DNA from: Burkholderiales bacterium
Lineage (GTDB): Bacteria > Pseudomonadota > Gammaproteobacteria > Burkholderiales > Burkholderiaceae_D
Reading direction: 5' to 3'
NCBI GenBank assembly: GCA_016197345.1
Contig: JACPVY010000372.1
Span: 1 to 7,619, forward strand
DNA length: 7,619 nucleotides
Part shown: positions 1 through 7,068 of the stretch, piece after piece
How positions within the stretch are numbered: the stretch's first letter is position 1
How the letters are laid out: each line of letters begins with the position of its first letter
Program-made: the position numbers and the translations under genes
The notes under the pieces: generated by a model
What the model was told of the DNA's origin: nothing
Seen by the model: only the letters and a program-made list of their open reading frames with translations
The model's database searches: none

Positions 1-278
1 AAATCATGCACAAGAAACGATAGTTGCGTTGTTTGTGATGACAAAAATTATGGTTGCATTTGGCTGGAAATGTGATGTGTAAGGGAAATCCTTGCATCGC
101 GCGGCTGGGTGATGTTTGCACAGGTGAACTGGTTTGCTAGGGTGTTTCTTAGCATGCCATCGTCACTTGTGCTGCTGGCGTTAATGTCAGTAATGTCAAA
201 CATGCAAAAGATAGATTTGAATTAAATGCGTGTTTTTGCACTAAAAATGCGGGATCAGTAATCACGACAGCAGTTTTC

Positions 279-301
279 CTCTGTGTTTGCTTATAACAGA
301 G
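279..301 (+). other. Small hairpin ahead of the csp-like mini-frame
   Basis: CTCTGT (279-284) can pair perfectly with ACAGAG (296-301) around an 11-base loop, giving a 6-bp stem. It ends 9 bases before an ATG at 311. No T-run follows, so it does not look like a terminator. It could be a leader-RNA structure, perhaps a remnant of a cold-shock gene leader given the frame that follows. The stem is short, so chance is a real possibility. Confidence 0.3.
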
Positions 302-310
302 ATTATTGAT

Positions 311-343
311 ATGGCGACGGGTATTGCCAAGTTTCGTTTCTAA
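311..343 (+). pseudogene. Possible relic of a cold-shock protein gene start, 10 codons
   Basis: ATG at 311 opens a frame reading MATGIAKFRF and then TAA. Cold-shock (CspA-type) proteins of proteobacteria commonly begin MATGxVKWFN, so six of the first ten residues agree, including the first five of the MATGI form. The match ends there: no GFGFI or other RNA-binding motif follows in any frame that I can see. It could be the 5' end of a degraded csp gene, a short leader peptide, or a coincidence. No good ribosome binding site precedes it; the nearest purine run, AGAGA (298-302), is 8 bases upstream. Confidence 0.25.
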
Positions 344-400
344 AAAACAAGGGCGGCGGTATTTGCAGTGAGCTTGCGGCCTAGTTTGATGTCGGTATTA

Positions 401-464
401 ACAAGTATCAACGAACAAGTTTCAACAAGTAATGACTAGCATTGACGAGTAGCTACGAGTGGCT
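401..464 (+). repeat. Degenerate 10-bp phased direct repeat (ACRAGT core)
   Basis: Five consecutive 10-base units begin at 415, 425, 435, 445 and 455: ACAAGTTTCA, ACAAGTAATG, ACTAGCATTG, ACGAGTAGCT and ACGAGTGGCT. A sixth unit, ACAAGTATCA at 401, is offset by an extra ACGA. AC at positions 1-2 and AG at positions 4-5 are kept in all units. The 10-bp step places each core on the same face of the helix, which suits cooperative protein binding. It is not a multiple of three, so this is not a protein repeat. It lies about 85 bases upstream of the probable -10 box of the SNF2 gene. It could instead be a decaying minisatellite with no function. Confidence 0.5.
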
Positions 465-547
465 TTGAACAGGTGCAAAGGAGTGCGCGCAATCGCGATT
501 TCTCTTGTGCTAGTTTGGCGCGCTGGTAGCTGTGACACTGGCAAAAA

Positions 548-553
548 TATAAT
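548..553 (+). promoter_or_regulatory. Probable -10 box for the SNF2 gene
   Basis: TATAAT at 548-553 is an exact match to the sigma-70 -10 consensus. No good -35 hexamer lies at the usual 16-18 base spacing (the 17-base position reads GGTAGC), so the promoter would need an activator or be moderate in strength. Transcription would start near 559-561, overlapping the 10-bp palindrome TTTCCGGAAA at 553-562. The leader would be about 115-120 bases long. The assignment rests on sequence match alone. Confidence 0.45.
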
Positions 554-573
554 TTCCGGAAAAATCAGGTAGA

Positions 574-624
574 TGCAAGCACGTCCGTTTCGCGACTGAG
601 CTTGTGGTACCCGTGGTGCTTGCA
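574..624 (+). repeat. 9-bp perfect inverted repeat in the SNF2 leader
   Basis: TGCAAGCAC (574-582) and GTGCTTGCA (616-624) are perfect reverse complements separated by 33 bases. In RNA this would form a 9-bp stem with a large loop, inside the leader predicted from the TATAAT at 548. No T-run follows, so it is not a standard terminator. It may stabilise the leader, bind a regulator, or be incidental. Confidence 0.4.
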
Positions 625-678
625 AGTTGAGCAATTGAGCAGCTGTGGCACTGCGCATTTAAAATATAAGTGAACACC

Positions 679-3600
679 ATGTATTTCACGCTTGATGATG
701 TATTGGCAAACTTTGATGAAAACACCTATGGGCGCGGTGCGGCCTTAGTGCAAAAAGATGCCGTGCGCAAAGTAACCTTGGATAAAGGGAATATCGTTGC
801 CGTCGTCGCTGGTAGCGGTACCCGCTTGTATGAGCAAAAAATCAGCTTTACCGGTGATAAAAACGGTATCCGCTTCAAAGGTGATTGTTCTTGCTCTGCT
901 GGCCGTAATTGCCAGCACGTAGTAGCTGCCCTGTTAGCGCATTTATTGGCGCAGGAAAAAAGCGGCGGCAATGGCAATCAACCTTTATCGCAAGCAGCAC
1001 TGCCGAATGCATTGGTGACGTGGCTGCAAAAAATGGAAGCCGCTGCCCGGCCTAAACCGCAGTTAGTGCTCGATCCTAGCCAAAGTGCCTATAGCTTGCT
1101 TTATGTGTTAGCACCAGCCTCGAGTGGCAAACATGTGGCGCTCTGCTTGTGTAAAGCGCGTGTAAGACCGAATGGTGATGTGGTTTCCGCCACTGCCGTG
1201 ACAGAAGTCTTTTCGCTGCTCTCGAATCCCCCCGCATTTATGCACGCAGGTGATGAAGATGTTGTGCGATTTTTTGTGGCGATGCGTAGCGGTGTGGATT
1301 CGCACGGTGGGATTGCTACCGAACCACGCGGCAAAATTGGTGCGCATCTGTTGAAATTATTGATTGAGCAGCAAAAACTGCTGTGGGCCAATTCTTGGGC
1401 CGATATGCAAAGTGGCCGCGTTTATCCAGTCAAAGCCGCCGCACCACGCCAAGCAGCACTCGCCTGGCAAAGCGAAGAAAACGGCACCCGCCTCGTCTGG
1501 CAAGCCATCCCCGATCCAAACAATCCTAAATCCAAAGCCCATACCCTAGACTATATTTTGCCGACAGACCCACCTTGGTTCATCGACAACTTGTCTTGCG
1601 GCGAACTGACGCTATTGCAGGGCAACGTCAAAATCCCAACGCAAGATTTGCAAGCACTGGTGGCGCAAGCGCCGCTCCTCGCTTCGCGCGATAAGGCGCG
1701 CTTGTCGCAGCGTTTGATGGCGACGGGTTTGCAGCAATTAGTACCGCTACCGGAGCAAGTGCAGCAAAAAGTGCGTAACGATATCAAGTTGCAGCCTTTG
1801 CTCTTGCTCGGCAGTATGTCGCAAGAGGTGGAAGATCATGCGCAAAACATGGTTACGCGCTGGTATGACTTTGGCATGATCGCTTTTGATTACGACGGTG
1901 AATCAGTCTCGCTTGATCCCGGGCAGCAAGTGGTGCGTCAACGTGGCGATACGATGGAAGTGATTGAGCGCGATCTTGCTGCTGAATCGCTTGCGTACAA
2001 TAGCTTGCTGGCAGAAGGCTTTGTGCCACCGAAGGACAATGGCTCGCCCTTGTCGAAATTGGTCGGCGTATTGCAAATGAAAGGCCAAGCCGATTGGTTG
2101 CGCTTTGCTAAAGGGGGCTTGCAACGCCTGATTGATGCTGGCTGGCGCGTCGAGAAAACCGCGAAATATCGCTATGAAGTGGTCGAAATCGAAGATTGGT
2201 ATGCCGATATCGACAATCAACTCAGTAATACCGATAACGCTTGGTTTGATTTGGAACTCGGCATTGTCGTCAATCAAAAACGCATTCCTTTGTTGCCGAT
2301 TTTGGTGCAAATGATACGCAATGCGCCATATGACTTTAATCCGAAGGCGATGGCAGCACACGATGATAGCGACCAATTATTGGCGGTGTTGTCGCATGGC
2401 GTGCGGGTTGGCCTGCCATGGGGCCGGGTCAAGCCGATTTTGCAAACGCTAGGCGAATTGTATTTCACCGAGAAAATGGGGCCGACGATACGTTTGCCGA
2501 AACTCGATGCTGCGCGCTTGGCTGAATTGGAAAAAAATTGCGCGATGCGCTGGTTTGGTGGTGAGCAATTGCGCAATATGGGCCAACGCTTGAATGAATT
2601 TGGCGGCGTGCAACGCTTAGCGCCACCAGAAGGTTTGAAAGCGAGCTTGCGCGATTATCAGCTTGATGGCGTGTCGTGGATGCAGTTCATGCGTGAATTT
2701 GATTTGGCTGGTATTTTGGCCGATGACATGGGCTTGGGTAAAACCATCCAAACGCTAGCGCATATCTTGATCGAAAAAGAAGCAGGGCGTTTGACGGCAC
2801 CGGCTTTAGTGGTGGCGCCAACGAGCTTGATGGATAACTGGCAAGCAGAAGCGAAACGCTTTGCGCCGGCGCTCAAAGTGTTATTGCTGCAAGGCGTAGA
2901 ACGCATGGAGCGCTTCGAAAAAATCAGCCAATATGATTTGGTGCTGACAACCTATGCTTTGCTGCCGCGTGACGAAGATAAGCTGCGTCAGCATGAATTC
3001 CATTTGATGATTTTGGATGAATCGCATTACATCAAAAACACCCGCTCGAAAGCGGCGCAAACGGCGGGCATGATCAAAGCCCGTCACCGCTTGTGCTTAA
3101 CCGGGACACCTCTGGAAAATCATTTGGGCGAATTGTGGTCGCAATTCCATTTCTTGTTACCCGGCTTTTTGGGGACAGAGAAAGCCTTCAATACCGATTT
3201 CCGCAACCCGATTGAAAAAAATGGCGACGATGCGCGCCGTAGCGTCTTAGCGCGCCGGATTCGCCCCTTCATGTTGCGTCGTACCAAGGACAAAGTGGCG
3301 AAAGAATTGCCACCGAAGACCGAAATGGTGCGCAATGTCGAGCTCTCTGGTGGACAGCGCGATTTGTACGAAACAGTGCGCTTGGCGATGGACAAAAAAG
3401 TGCGCGACGAAATCGCCCGCAAAGGCGTGGCACGCAGCCAGATCGTGATTTTGGAAGCATTGCTGAAATTGCGCCAAGTGTGTTGCGACCCGCGTTTGGT
3501 CAAGGGTTCGACCAATTCCAAGGTGCCGCTGGTATCAGCCAAGTTGATGGAATTGATGGAAATGATCGAGGAGTTGCTGGAAGAAGGTCGCAAGATTTTG

Positions 3601-4062
3601 GTCTTCTCGCAATTTACCAGCATGCTAGCCTTGATCGAATCGGAATTGCAGGCACGCGCGATTCGCTATGCGCTGCTGACGGGCGATACCAAAGATCGTG
3701 GCGCGCAAGTCGCTGCCTTCCAACAAGGAGCGGTGCCGATTTTCTTGATCAGCTTGAAAGCGGGTGGTGTTGGCTTGAATTTGACCGCCGCCGATACGGT
3801 CATCCACTACGATCCATGGTGGAATCCTGCCGCAGAAAATCAAGCAACCGACCGCGCTTGGCGTATTGGTCAAGACAAGCCAGTGTTTGTCTATAAGCTG
3901 ATCGCCAAAGGCACGCTAGAAGAAAAAATCCAAGCGCTGCAACAACGTAAATCTGAATTGGCTGATTCCATGCTGGAAGAGGGCGAAGTACAAAGCATGG
4001 TGGTGTCGGACGAAGATTTGGACGTGATTTTTGCGCCACTCGAAGAATTAGCCGAAGCGTAA
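679..4062 (+). CDS. SWIM zinc-finger SNF2-family DNA helicase/ATPase
   Basis: A 1127-residue Swi2/Snf2 (superfamily 2) ATPase, expected to translocate on double-stranded DNA and remodel protein-DNA complexes in the cytoplasm; its substrate is unknown. Numbered from the ATG at 679, a SWIM zinc finger is visible near the N terminus (C70-x-C72-x5-C78-x-H80). A long middle region follows, of the kind found in bacterial SNF2 proteins (WFDLELGI near 520-530). The ATPase core has LRDYQ (657-661), Walker A DDMGLGKT (K688), PTSLMDNW (714-721), a DESH box (780-783) and TGTPLEN (808-814). The helicase C lobe has VFSQF (975-979), SLKAGGVGLNL (1025-1035) and the QxxDRxxRIGQ signature (1055-1065). All catalytic motifs are intact. 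An in-frame GTG at 670 would add three residues; I prefer the ATG because neither start has a strong ribosome site and TAAGTGA (668-674) lies 4 bases before it. The SWIM finger distinguishes it from RapA. No neighbouring defence genes are seen. Confidence 0.95.
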   Translation: MYFTLDDVLANFDENTYGRGAALVQKDAVRKVTLDKGNIVAVVAGSGTRLYEQKISFTGDKNGIRFKGDCSCSAGRNCQHVVAALLAHLLAQEKSGGNGNQPLSQAALPNALVTWLQKMEAAARPKPQLVLDPSQSAYSLLYVLAPASSGKHVALCLCKARVRPNGDVVSATAVTEVFSLLSNPPAFMHAGDEDVVRFFVAMRSGVDSHGGIATEPRGKIGAHLLKLLIEQQKLLWANSWADMQSGRVYPVKAAAPRQAALAWQSEENGTRLVWQAIPDPNNPKSKAHTLDYILPTDPPWFIDNLSCGELTLLQGNVKIPTQDLQALVAQAPLLASRDKARLSQRLMATGLQQLVPLPEQVQQKVRNDIKLQPLLLLGSMSQEVEDHAQNMVTRWYDFGMIAFDYDGESVSLDPGQQVVRQRGDTMEVIERDLAAESLAYNSLLAEGFVPPKDNGSPLSKLVGVLQMKGQADWLRFAKGGLQRLIDAGWRVEKTAKYRYEVVEIEDWYADIDNQLSNTDNAWFDLELGIVVNQKRIPLLPILVQMIRNAPYDFNPKAMAAHDDSDQLLAVLSHGVRVGLPWGRVKPILQTLGELYFTEKMGPTIRLPKLDAARLAELEKNCAMRWFGGEQLRNMGQRLNEFGGVQRLAPPEGLKASLRDYQLDGVSWMQFMREFDLAGILADDMGLGKTIQTLAHILIEKEAGRLTAPALVVAPTSLMDNWQAEAKRFAPALKVLLLQGVERMERFEKISQYDLVLTTYALLPRDEDKLRQHEFHLMILDESHYIKNTRSKAAQTAGMIKARHRLCLTGTPLENHLGELWSQFHFLLPGFLGTEKAFNTDFRNPIEKNGDDARRSVLARRIRPFMLRRTKDKVAKELPPKTEMVRNVELSGGQRDLYETVRLAMDKKVRDEIARKGVARSQIVILEALLKLRQVCCDPRLVKGSTNSKVPLVSAKLMELMEMIEELLEEGRKILVFSQFTSMLALIESELQARAIRYALLTGDTKDRGAQVAAFQQGAVPIFLISLKAGGVGLNLTAADTVIHYDPWWNPAAENQATDRAWRIGQDKPVFVYKLIAKGTLEEKIQALQQRKSELADSMLEEGEVQSMVVSDEDLDVIFAPLEELAEA

Positions 4063-4095
4063 CAGCACGGCGCGATAACAACTTAGGGATGGAAT

Positions 4096-4100
4096 AGGGA
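4096..4100 (+). promoter_or_regulatory. Ribosome binding site of the substrate-binding protein
   Basis: AGGGA at 4096-4100 lies 7 bases before the ATG at 4108 and fixes that start. The 45-base gap after the SNF2 stop codon holds no hairpin and no convincing promoter. The gene could therefore be translated from a transcript that reads through from SNF2. Confidence 0.65.
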
Positions 4101-4107
4101 CAGAACG

Positions 4108-5700
4108 ATGAAGAAGCATTTTCTCGCAATGGCGGTGGGTTTGTTTTGCGCTAGCGCACCTGTGCTAGCCGCCAAAACCTTGGTGTATTGCTCGGAAGGC
4201 AGCCCAGATGTCTTTAATCCGCAATTGTCGAGTTCTGGCACCACCTTTGATGCCACCGCCGTGCAGATGTTGAATCGCTTAGTACAAACCGAATTGGGCA
4301 CCACCAAGCTGCAACCAGCGCTCGCAGAAAGTTGGGATATCTCGCCAGATGGCACGCAATACACGTTTAAATTACGGCGCGGCGTTAAATTTCACACCAC
4401 GGCGCGTTTTAAGCCTAGCCGCGATATGAATGCAGATGACGTGCTGTTTAGCTTTCAGCGTCAAGGTGATCCGAATCATCCTTTCCATAAAGTGGCACCG
4501 GGCAAGAATTTTGCCTATTACGATGACAAAGAGATGGGCAAGATCATCGACAAAATCGAAAAAGTCGATGATTACACCGTGCGTTTCAAGCTAAAGCGCG
4601 CTGACGCTCCATTTTTGGTGAATCTGACGCTCGCGTTTGCTTCGATTTTTTCTGCCGAATATGCGGATAAGATGAAGGCGGCTGGCACGCCCGAGGTGAT
4701 CGATACCGATATCGTTGGCACTGGGCCGTTTCAATTTGTCTCGTATCAAAAAGATGCAACGATACGCTATAAGGCTTTTGATCAATATTGGGGCGGACGC
4801 CCTAAGATCGACAATCTGGTGTTTGCGATTACACCAGATGCGTCAGTCCGCTTTGCTAAGTTGAAGGCTGGCGAATGCCATGTGATGGCGTTTCCCAAAC
4901 CGGCCGATATCGCGGTGATTAAAGCCGATCCGAATCTGCGGTTGGTTAGTCTTGATGGTTTGAACGTAGGCTATATCGGCTTTCAGACGGAAAAGAAGCC
5001 TTTTGATAGCAAGCTAGTGCGTCAAGCGCTGAATTTGGCAACCGATAAGCAAGCGATCATGAGGACGGTGTTTCAAGGTTCGGGGCGCGCCGCTAAAAAC
5101 CCTTTTCCACCATCGATGTGGAGCTATAACGACAAGATTGTGGAATATCCATTTGACCTAGAGAAAGCCAAGGCAATGTTGGAAAAGGCGGGCTATCCAA
5201 AAGGATTTGAGATGGATCTGTGGTATCTGCCTGTTTCTCGCCCCTATAACCCGGATGGCAAACGGATTGCGGAATTGATTCAAGCGGATTGGGCCAAAAT
5301 CGGTGTCAAAGCGAATTTGGTGACCTACGAATGGGGCGAATATCTGAAACGCAGCAAAAAAGGTGAGCACCAAGCGGTGATGCTAGGGTGGAGCGCGGGT
5401 GCCGATCCAGACGACTTTCTCGGCCCGAACCTGAGCTGCGATGCGGTGAAAAGCGGCGGCAATGTCGCGCATTGGTGTAATGCGGAATTTGATGCGGTCT
5501 TTCAAAAAGCGAAAGTGAACACGAAGCAAAGCGAGCGTAGCAAATTGTATGAACGCGCGCAGGAAGTGTTCCATGAAGAAGCACCATGGGTGCCATTAGC
5601 GCACACTGTGTTGTTGACGCCAGTACGGAAAGAAGTGAAGGGCTATATCAACGATACGGCGTCGAACCATTATTTCCATACCGTTGATTTAGAGAAGTAG
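4108..5700 (+). CDS. DppA-like periplasmic ABC transporter substrate-binding protein (SBP family 5)
   Basis: A 530-residue solute-binding protein of the peptide/nickel/opine class, closest in my memory to E. coli DppA (535 residues). A Sec signal peptide is clear: KK, a hydrophobic stretch, then PVLAA with cleavage after A21 or A22; by analogy with DppA the mature protein starts at K23 (KTLVYCSEGSPD). Family landmarks include GTGPFQ, ITPDASVRFAKLKAGEC, NVGYIGF, VRQALN, RPYNP, WGEYLKR and PVRKEVKGY. Four cysteines (C28, C257, C444, C457) match those forming the two disulfides of DppA. R378 matches Arg355, which binds the peptide carboxylate. The loop that should hold the Asp408 equivalent reads WSAGADPDDF, one residue shorter and without that Asp, so the ligand may differ from a standard dipeptide. 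No permease or ATPase genes are adjacent, so it must share or recruit a transporter encoded elsewhere. I left the symbol blank because of the altered site. Confidence 0.93.
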   Translation: MKKHFLAMAVGLFCASAPVLAAKTLVYCSEGSPDVFNPQLSSSGTTFDATAVQMLNRLVQTELGTTKLQPALAESWDISPDGTQYTFKLRRGVKFHTTARFKPSRDMNADDVLFSFQRQGDPNHPFHKVAPGKNFAYYDDKEMGKIIDKIEKVDDYTVRFKLKRADAPFLVNLTLAFASIFSAEYADKMKAAGTPEVIDTDIVGTGPFQFVSYQKDATIRYKAFDQYWGGRPKIDNLVFAITPDASVRFAKLKAGECHVMAFPKPADIAVIKADPNLRLVSLDGLNVGYIGFQTEKKPFDSKLVRQALNLATDKQAIMRTVFQGSGRAAKNPFPPSMWSYNDKIVEYPFDLEKAKAMLEKAGYPKGFEMDLWYLPVSRPYNPDGKRIAELIQADWAKIGVKANLVTYEWGEYLKRSKKGEHQAVMLGWSAGADPDDFLGPNLSCDAVKSGGNVAHWCNAEFDAVFQKAKVNTKQSERSKLYERAQEVFHEEAPWVPLAHTVLLTPVRKEVKGYINDTASNHYFHTVDLEK

Positions 5701-5718
5701 TCGTTGTGCTGTGTGAAA

Positions 5719-5747
5719 GCGAAGAAGGGCCGCTTAGCCTTCTTCGC
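5719..5747. terminator. Probable shared terminator hairpin between convergent genes
   Basis: GCGAAGAAGG (5719-5728) pairs perfectly with CCTTCTTCGC (5738-5747), a 10-bp stem with a 9-base loop. It lies 18 bases after the binding-protein stop and overlaps the end of the MFS gene, whose TAA sits in the loop. Reading the minus strand, the stem is followed by TTTCACAC, a weak T-tract. Reading the plus strand, no T-run follows. It probably ends transcription from both sides, better for the MFS gene, but a poor U-tract makes efficiency uncertain. Confidence 0.5.
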
Positions 5748-7068
5748 GCACATTACGCAAGGGTGAGAACGCCACCATCAATACAGCCAGCAACATCGCG
5801 GCGAGCCCTATCCAAGTAAGCGCTGGGCGCAAACCAAAATGCTCGCCCAGCCAGCCCGCGCTCAGCGCACCTAGTGGGCTGACGGCGACCGTCATAAAAC
5901 GCATCGTCGAAATCATGCGACCCAAAAAAGCATCTGGCGTCACCTTCACCCGCAAGGCGAGGTAGGGCATGAAGTACAGCATCATGCCGCAATCAAACAA
6001 AAAAACGATGCCGCCATACAGCACCGCACTCAGTGCTTGGCTACCCCATGTTTGTGCAGGCAGATGCGACATCAATAGCCAACTGACAGATGTGCTGGCT
6101 AAGCCGAACAAAATGGTTTTACCCGTGCCAAAGCGATTCGTCATGGGCTTGAGCAGCAAGGAACTTGCTAGCACACCAAAGCCGCCCGCCATCTGCGCCG
6201 CACCAAGTAGCGCTGGACTCATCCCTAGTTCGCGTGTGGCATATAAGACTTGTAGAGCCACATAGCCGCTAAAAAGAATCTGCCAGAGGGCGGTGCCCCA
6301 TGCTAAAGCGCGCAAAATTGGGTGGCTATACACAAATTTGATGCCGTCAATCACATCTTGCAGCGGACTTTGTTTGCTTGGTGTGGGGACAGGCTCTTCA
6401 ACTTTGATGCGACTTAAATTCAAGACTGAAAAGAAAAAGCAAAACGCATTGAATAGCAGGGTGCGAGGTGCGCCTAACCAACCGACCAATTGCCCAGCTA
6501 AGCCCGGCCCCATTAAACGTGCCGCCGAATCGGTGATGGCAAACTTGCTATGCGCATCAACTAATTGCTCGCGACTAACGATATTCGTCAAAAAAGTCTG
6601 GGCACTACTACCGCCAAGAAGATTGGCGCAGCCCATCAAAAAGGCGACGGCGTACATCCAGTAAATGCTCAAGATGCCTAGTACTGCGGCGATTGGAATG
6701 CTGGCTAAGGCAGCGCCAGCAAGAATTTGCGAACCGATTAGTGCCGGAAATTTGCGATTGCGGTCTAGCCACACGCCGAGTGGCAAGGAAAATAGAGCGA
6801 ATGGTAAGGTTTCGAGTGAATATAGCGTTGCGACCTGCCACACCGGGGCATGCAACTCGACCGCCGCAGTGAGGGGGATCGCCATATTGCTGACTTGCTC
6901 AGCGAAGTTGTCGATCGTGGTGGTGGTCCAAAAGCGACGGAAATTAGCTTGGCGCAATAAATCGCTATCACCAAACCGACTTTTGAAAAAGTGGCTTATG
7001 CGGTTAAAAATTCTCAACTCACTTATAAAATTGGGGGACTTAGGCGGTGTGCCGTGCCAGATTGGCAC
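5734..7068 (-). CDS. MFS transporter, EntS/MFS_3-like exporter
   Basis: An inner-membrane major facilitator protein of up to 444 residues, related to the MFS_3 / enterobactin-exporter group; substrate unknown. About twelve hydrophobic segments can be traced (near residues 55-72, 78-100, 108-130, 133-155, 183-200, 202-219, 253-275, 284-306, 317-335, 343-370, 386-407 and 412-436). A charged central loop lies near 220-250. The MFS signature between helices 2 and 3 reads GVWLDRNRK (98-106). RQANFRRFW (39-47) just before helix 1 is typical of this group. The start is unresolved: GTG at 7068 gives the longest frame but has no ribosome site and lies inside an inverted repeat. TTG at 7017 or TTG at 6957 (GGTGA 10 bases upstream) would still keep all helices, and no ATG precedes helix 1. 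It converges on the binding-protein gene and diverges from the enoyl-CoA hydratase gene. Confidence 0.9.
   Translation of the reverse strand: MPIWHGTPPKSPNFISELRIFNRISHFFKSRFGDSDLLRQANFRRFWTTTTIDNFAEQVSNMAIPLTAAVELHAPVWQVATLYSLETLPFALFSLPLGVWLDRNRKFPALIGSQILAGAALASIPIAAVLGILSIYWMYAVAFLMGCANLLGGSSAQTFLTNIVSREQLVDAHSKFAITDSAARLMGPGLAGQLVGWLGAPRTLLFNAFCFFFSVLNLSRIKVEEPVPTPSKQSPLQDVIDGIKFVYSHPILRALAWGTALWQILFSGYVALQVLYATRELGMSPALLGAAQMAGGFGVLASSLLLKPMTNRFGTGKTILFGLASTSVSWLLMSHLPAQTWGSQALSAVLYGGIVFLFDCGMMLYFMPYLALRVKVTPDAFLGRMISTMRFMTVAVSPLGALSAGWLGEHFGLRPALTWIGLAAMLLAVLMVAFSPLRNVREEG

Larger units (their letters stand above)
1..669. other. Intergenic region with no convincing gene
   Basis: No reading frame here has the length, start context or recognisable protein of a real gene. 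The first 270 bases are AT-rich and hold nothing I can name: no end of an upstream gene, no tRNA, no clear terminator. The rest holds a small hairpin (279-301), a 10-codon frame resembling a cold-shock protein start (311-343), a degenerate 10-bp repeat (401-464), a TATAAT box (548-553) and a 9-bp inverted repeat (574-624). These are described separately. The two short frames on the minus strand at 422-725 resemble no protein family I know. Confidence 0.7.

Noticed and set aside
113..123. TGTTTGCACAG shared with the palindrome region near 7150
   Set aside because: Several 11-base matches are expected by chance in a window this size, and the copy at 113 lacks the second palindrome arm.
182..198. 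TAATGTCA repeated twice with one base between
   Set aside because: An 8-base repeat in AT-rich DNA is short, and no further copies or nearby promoter support a function.
389..439. 16-codon plus-strand frame across the 10-bp repeat
   Set aside because: No ribosome site and the repeat period is not a multiple of three, so it is not a coding repeat.
422..725. Two overlapping minus-strand frames of 78 and 71 codons in the left intergenic region
   Set aside because: No family resemblance or ribosome site, and they cross the promoter, leader and SNF2 start.
1903..2376. 157-codon minus-strand frame
   Set aside because: Antisense shadow of the SNF2 middle region; no ribosome site or recognisable sequence.
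3120..3623. 167-codon minus-strand reading frame
   Set aside because: It lies wholly inside the conserved SNF2 helicase motifs on the other strand and shows no recognisable domain.
3480..3896. 138-codon plus-strand frame overlapping SNF2 in another frame
   Set aside because: It covers the highly conserved helicase C region of SNF2 and has no family features of its own.
4089..4097. ATG-GAA-TAG minimal frame just before the binding-protein gene
   Set aside because: A three-codon frame arises easily by chance; its TAG overlaps the ribosome site and nothing else supports a role.
4108..4170. Cysteine at residue 14 of the binding protein as a lipoprotein attachment site
   Set aside because: GLFC does not fit the lipobox, and a normal signal peptidase site (PVLAA) follows.
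679..7068. A new defence or multi-gene system built on the SNF2 protein
   Set aside because: The neighbours are a binding protein, an MFS transporter and a crotonase; no nuclease, methylase, protease or other partner is present.
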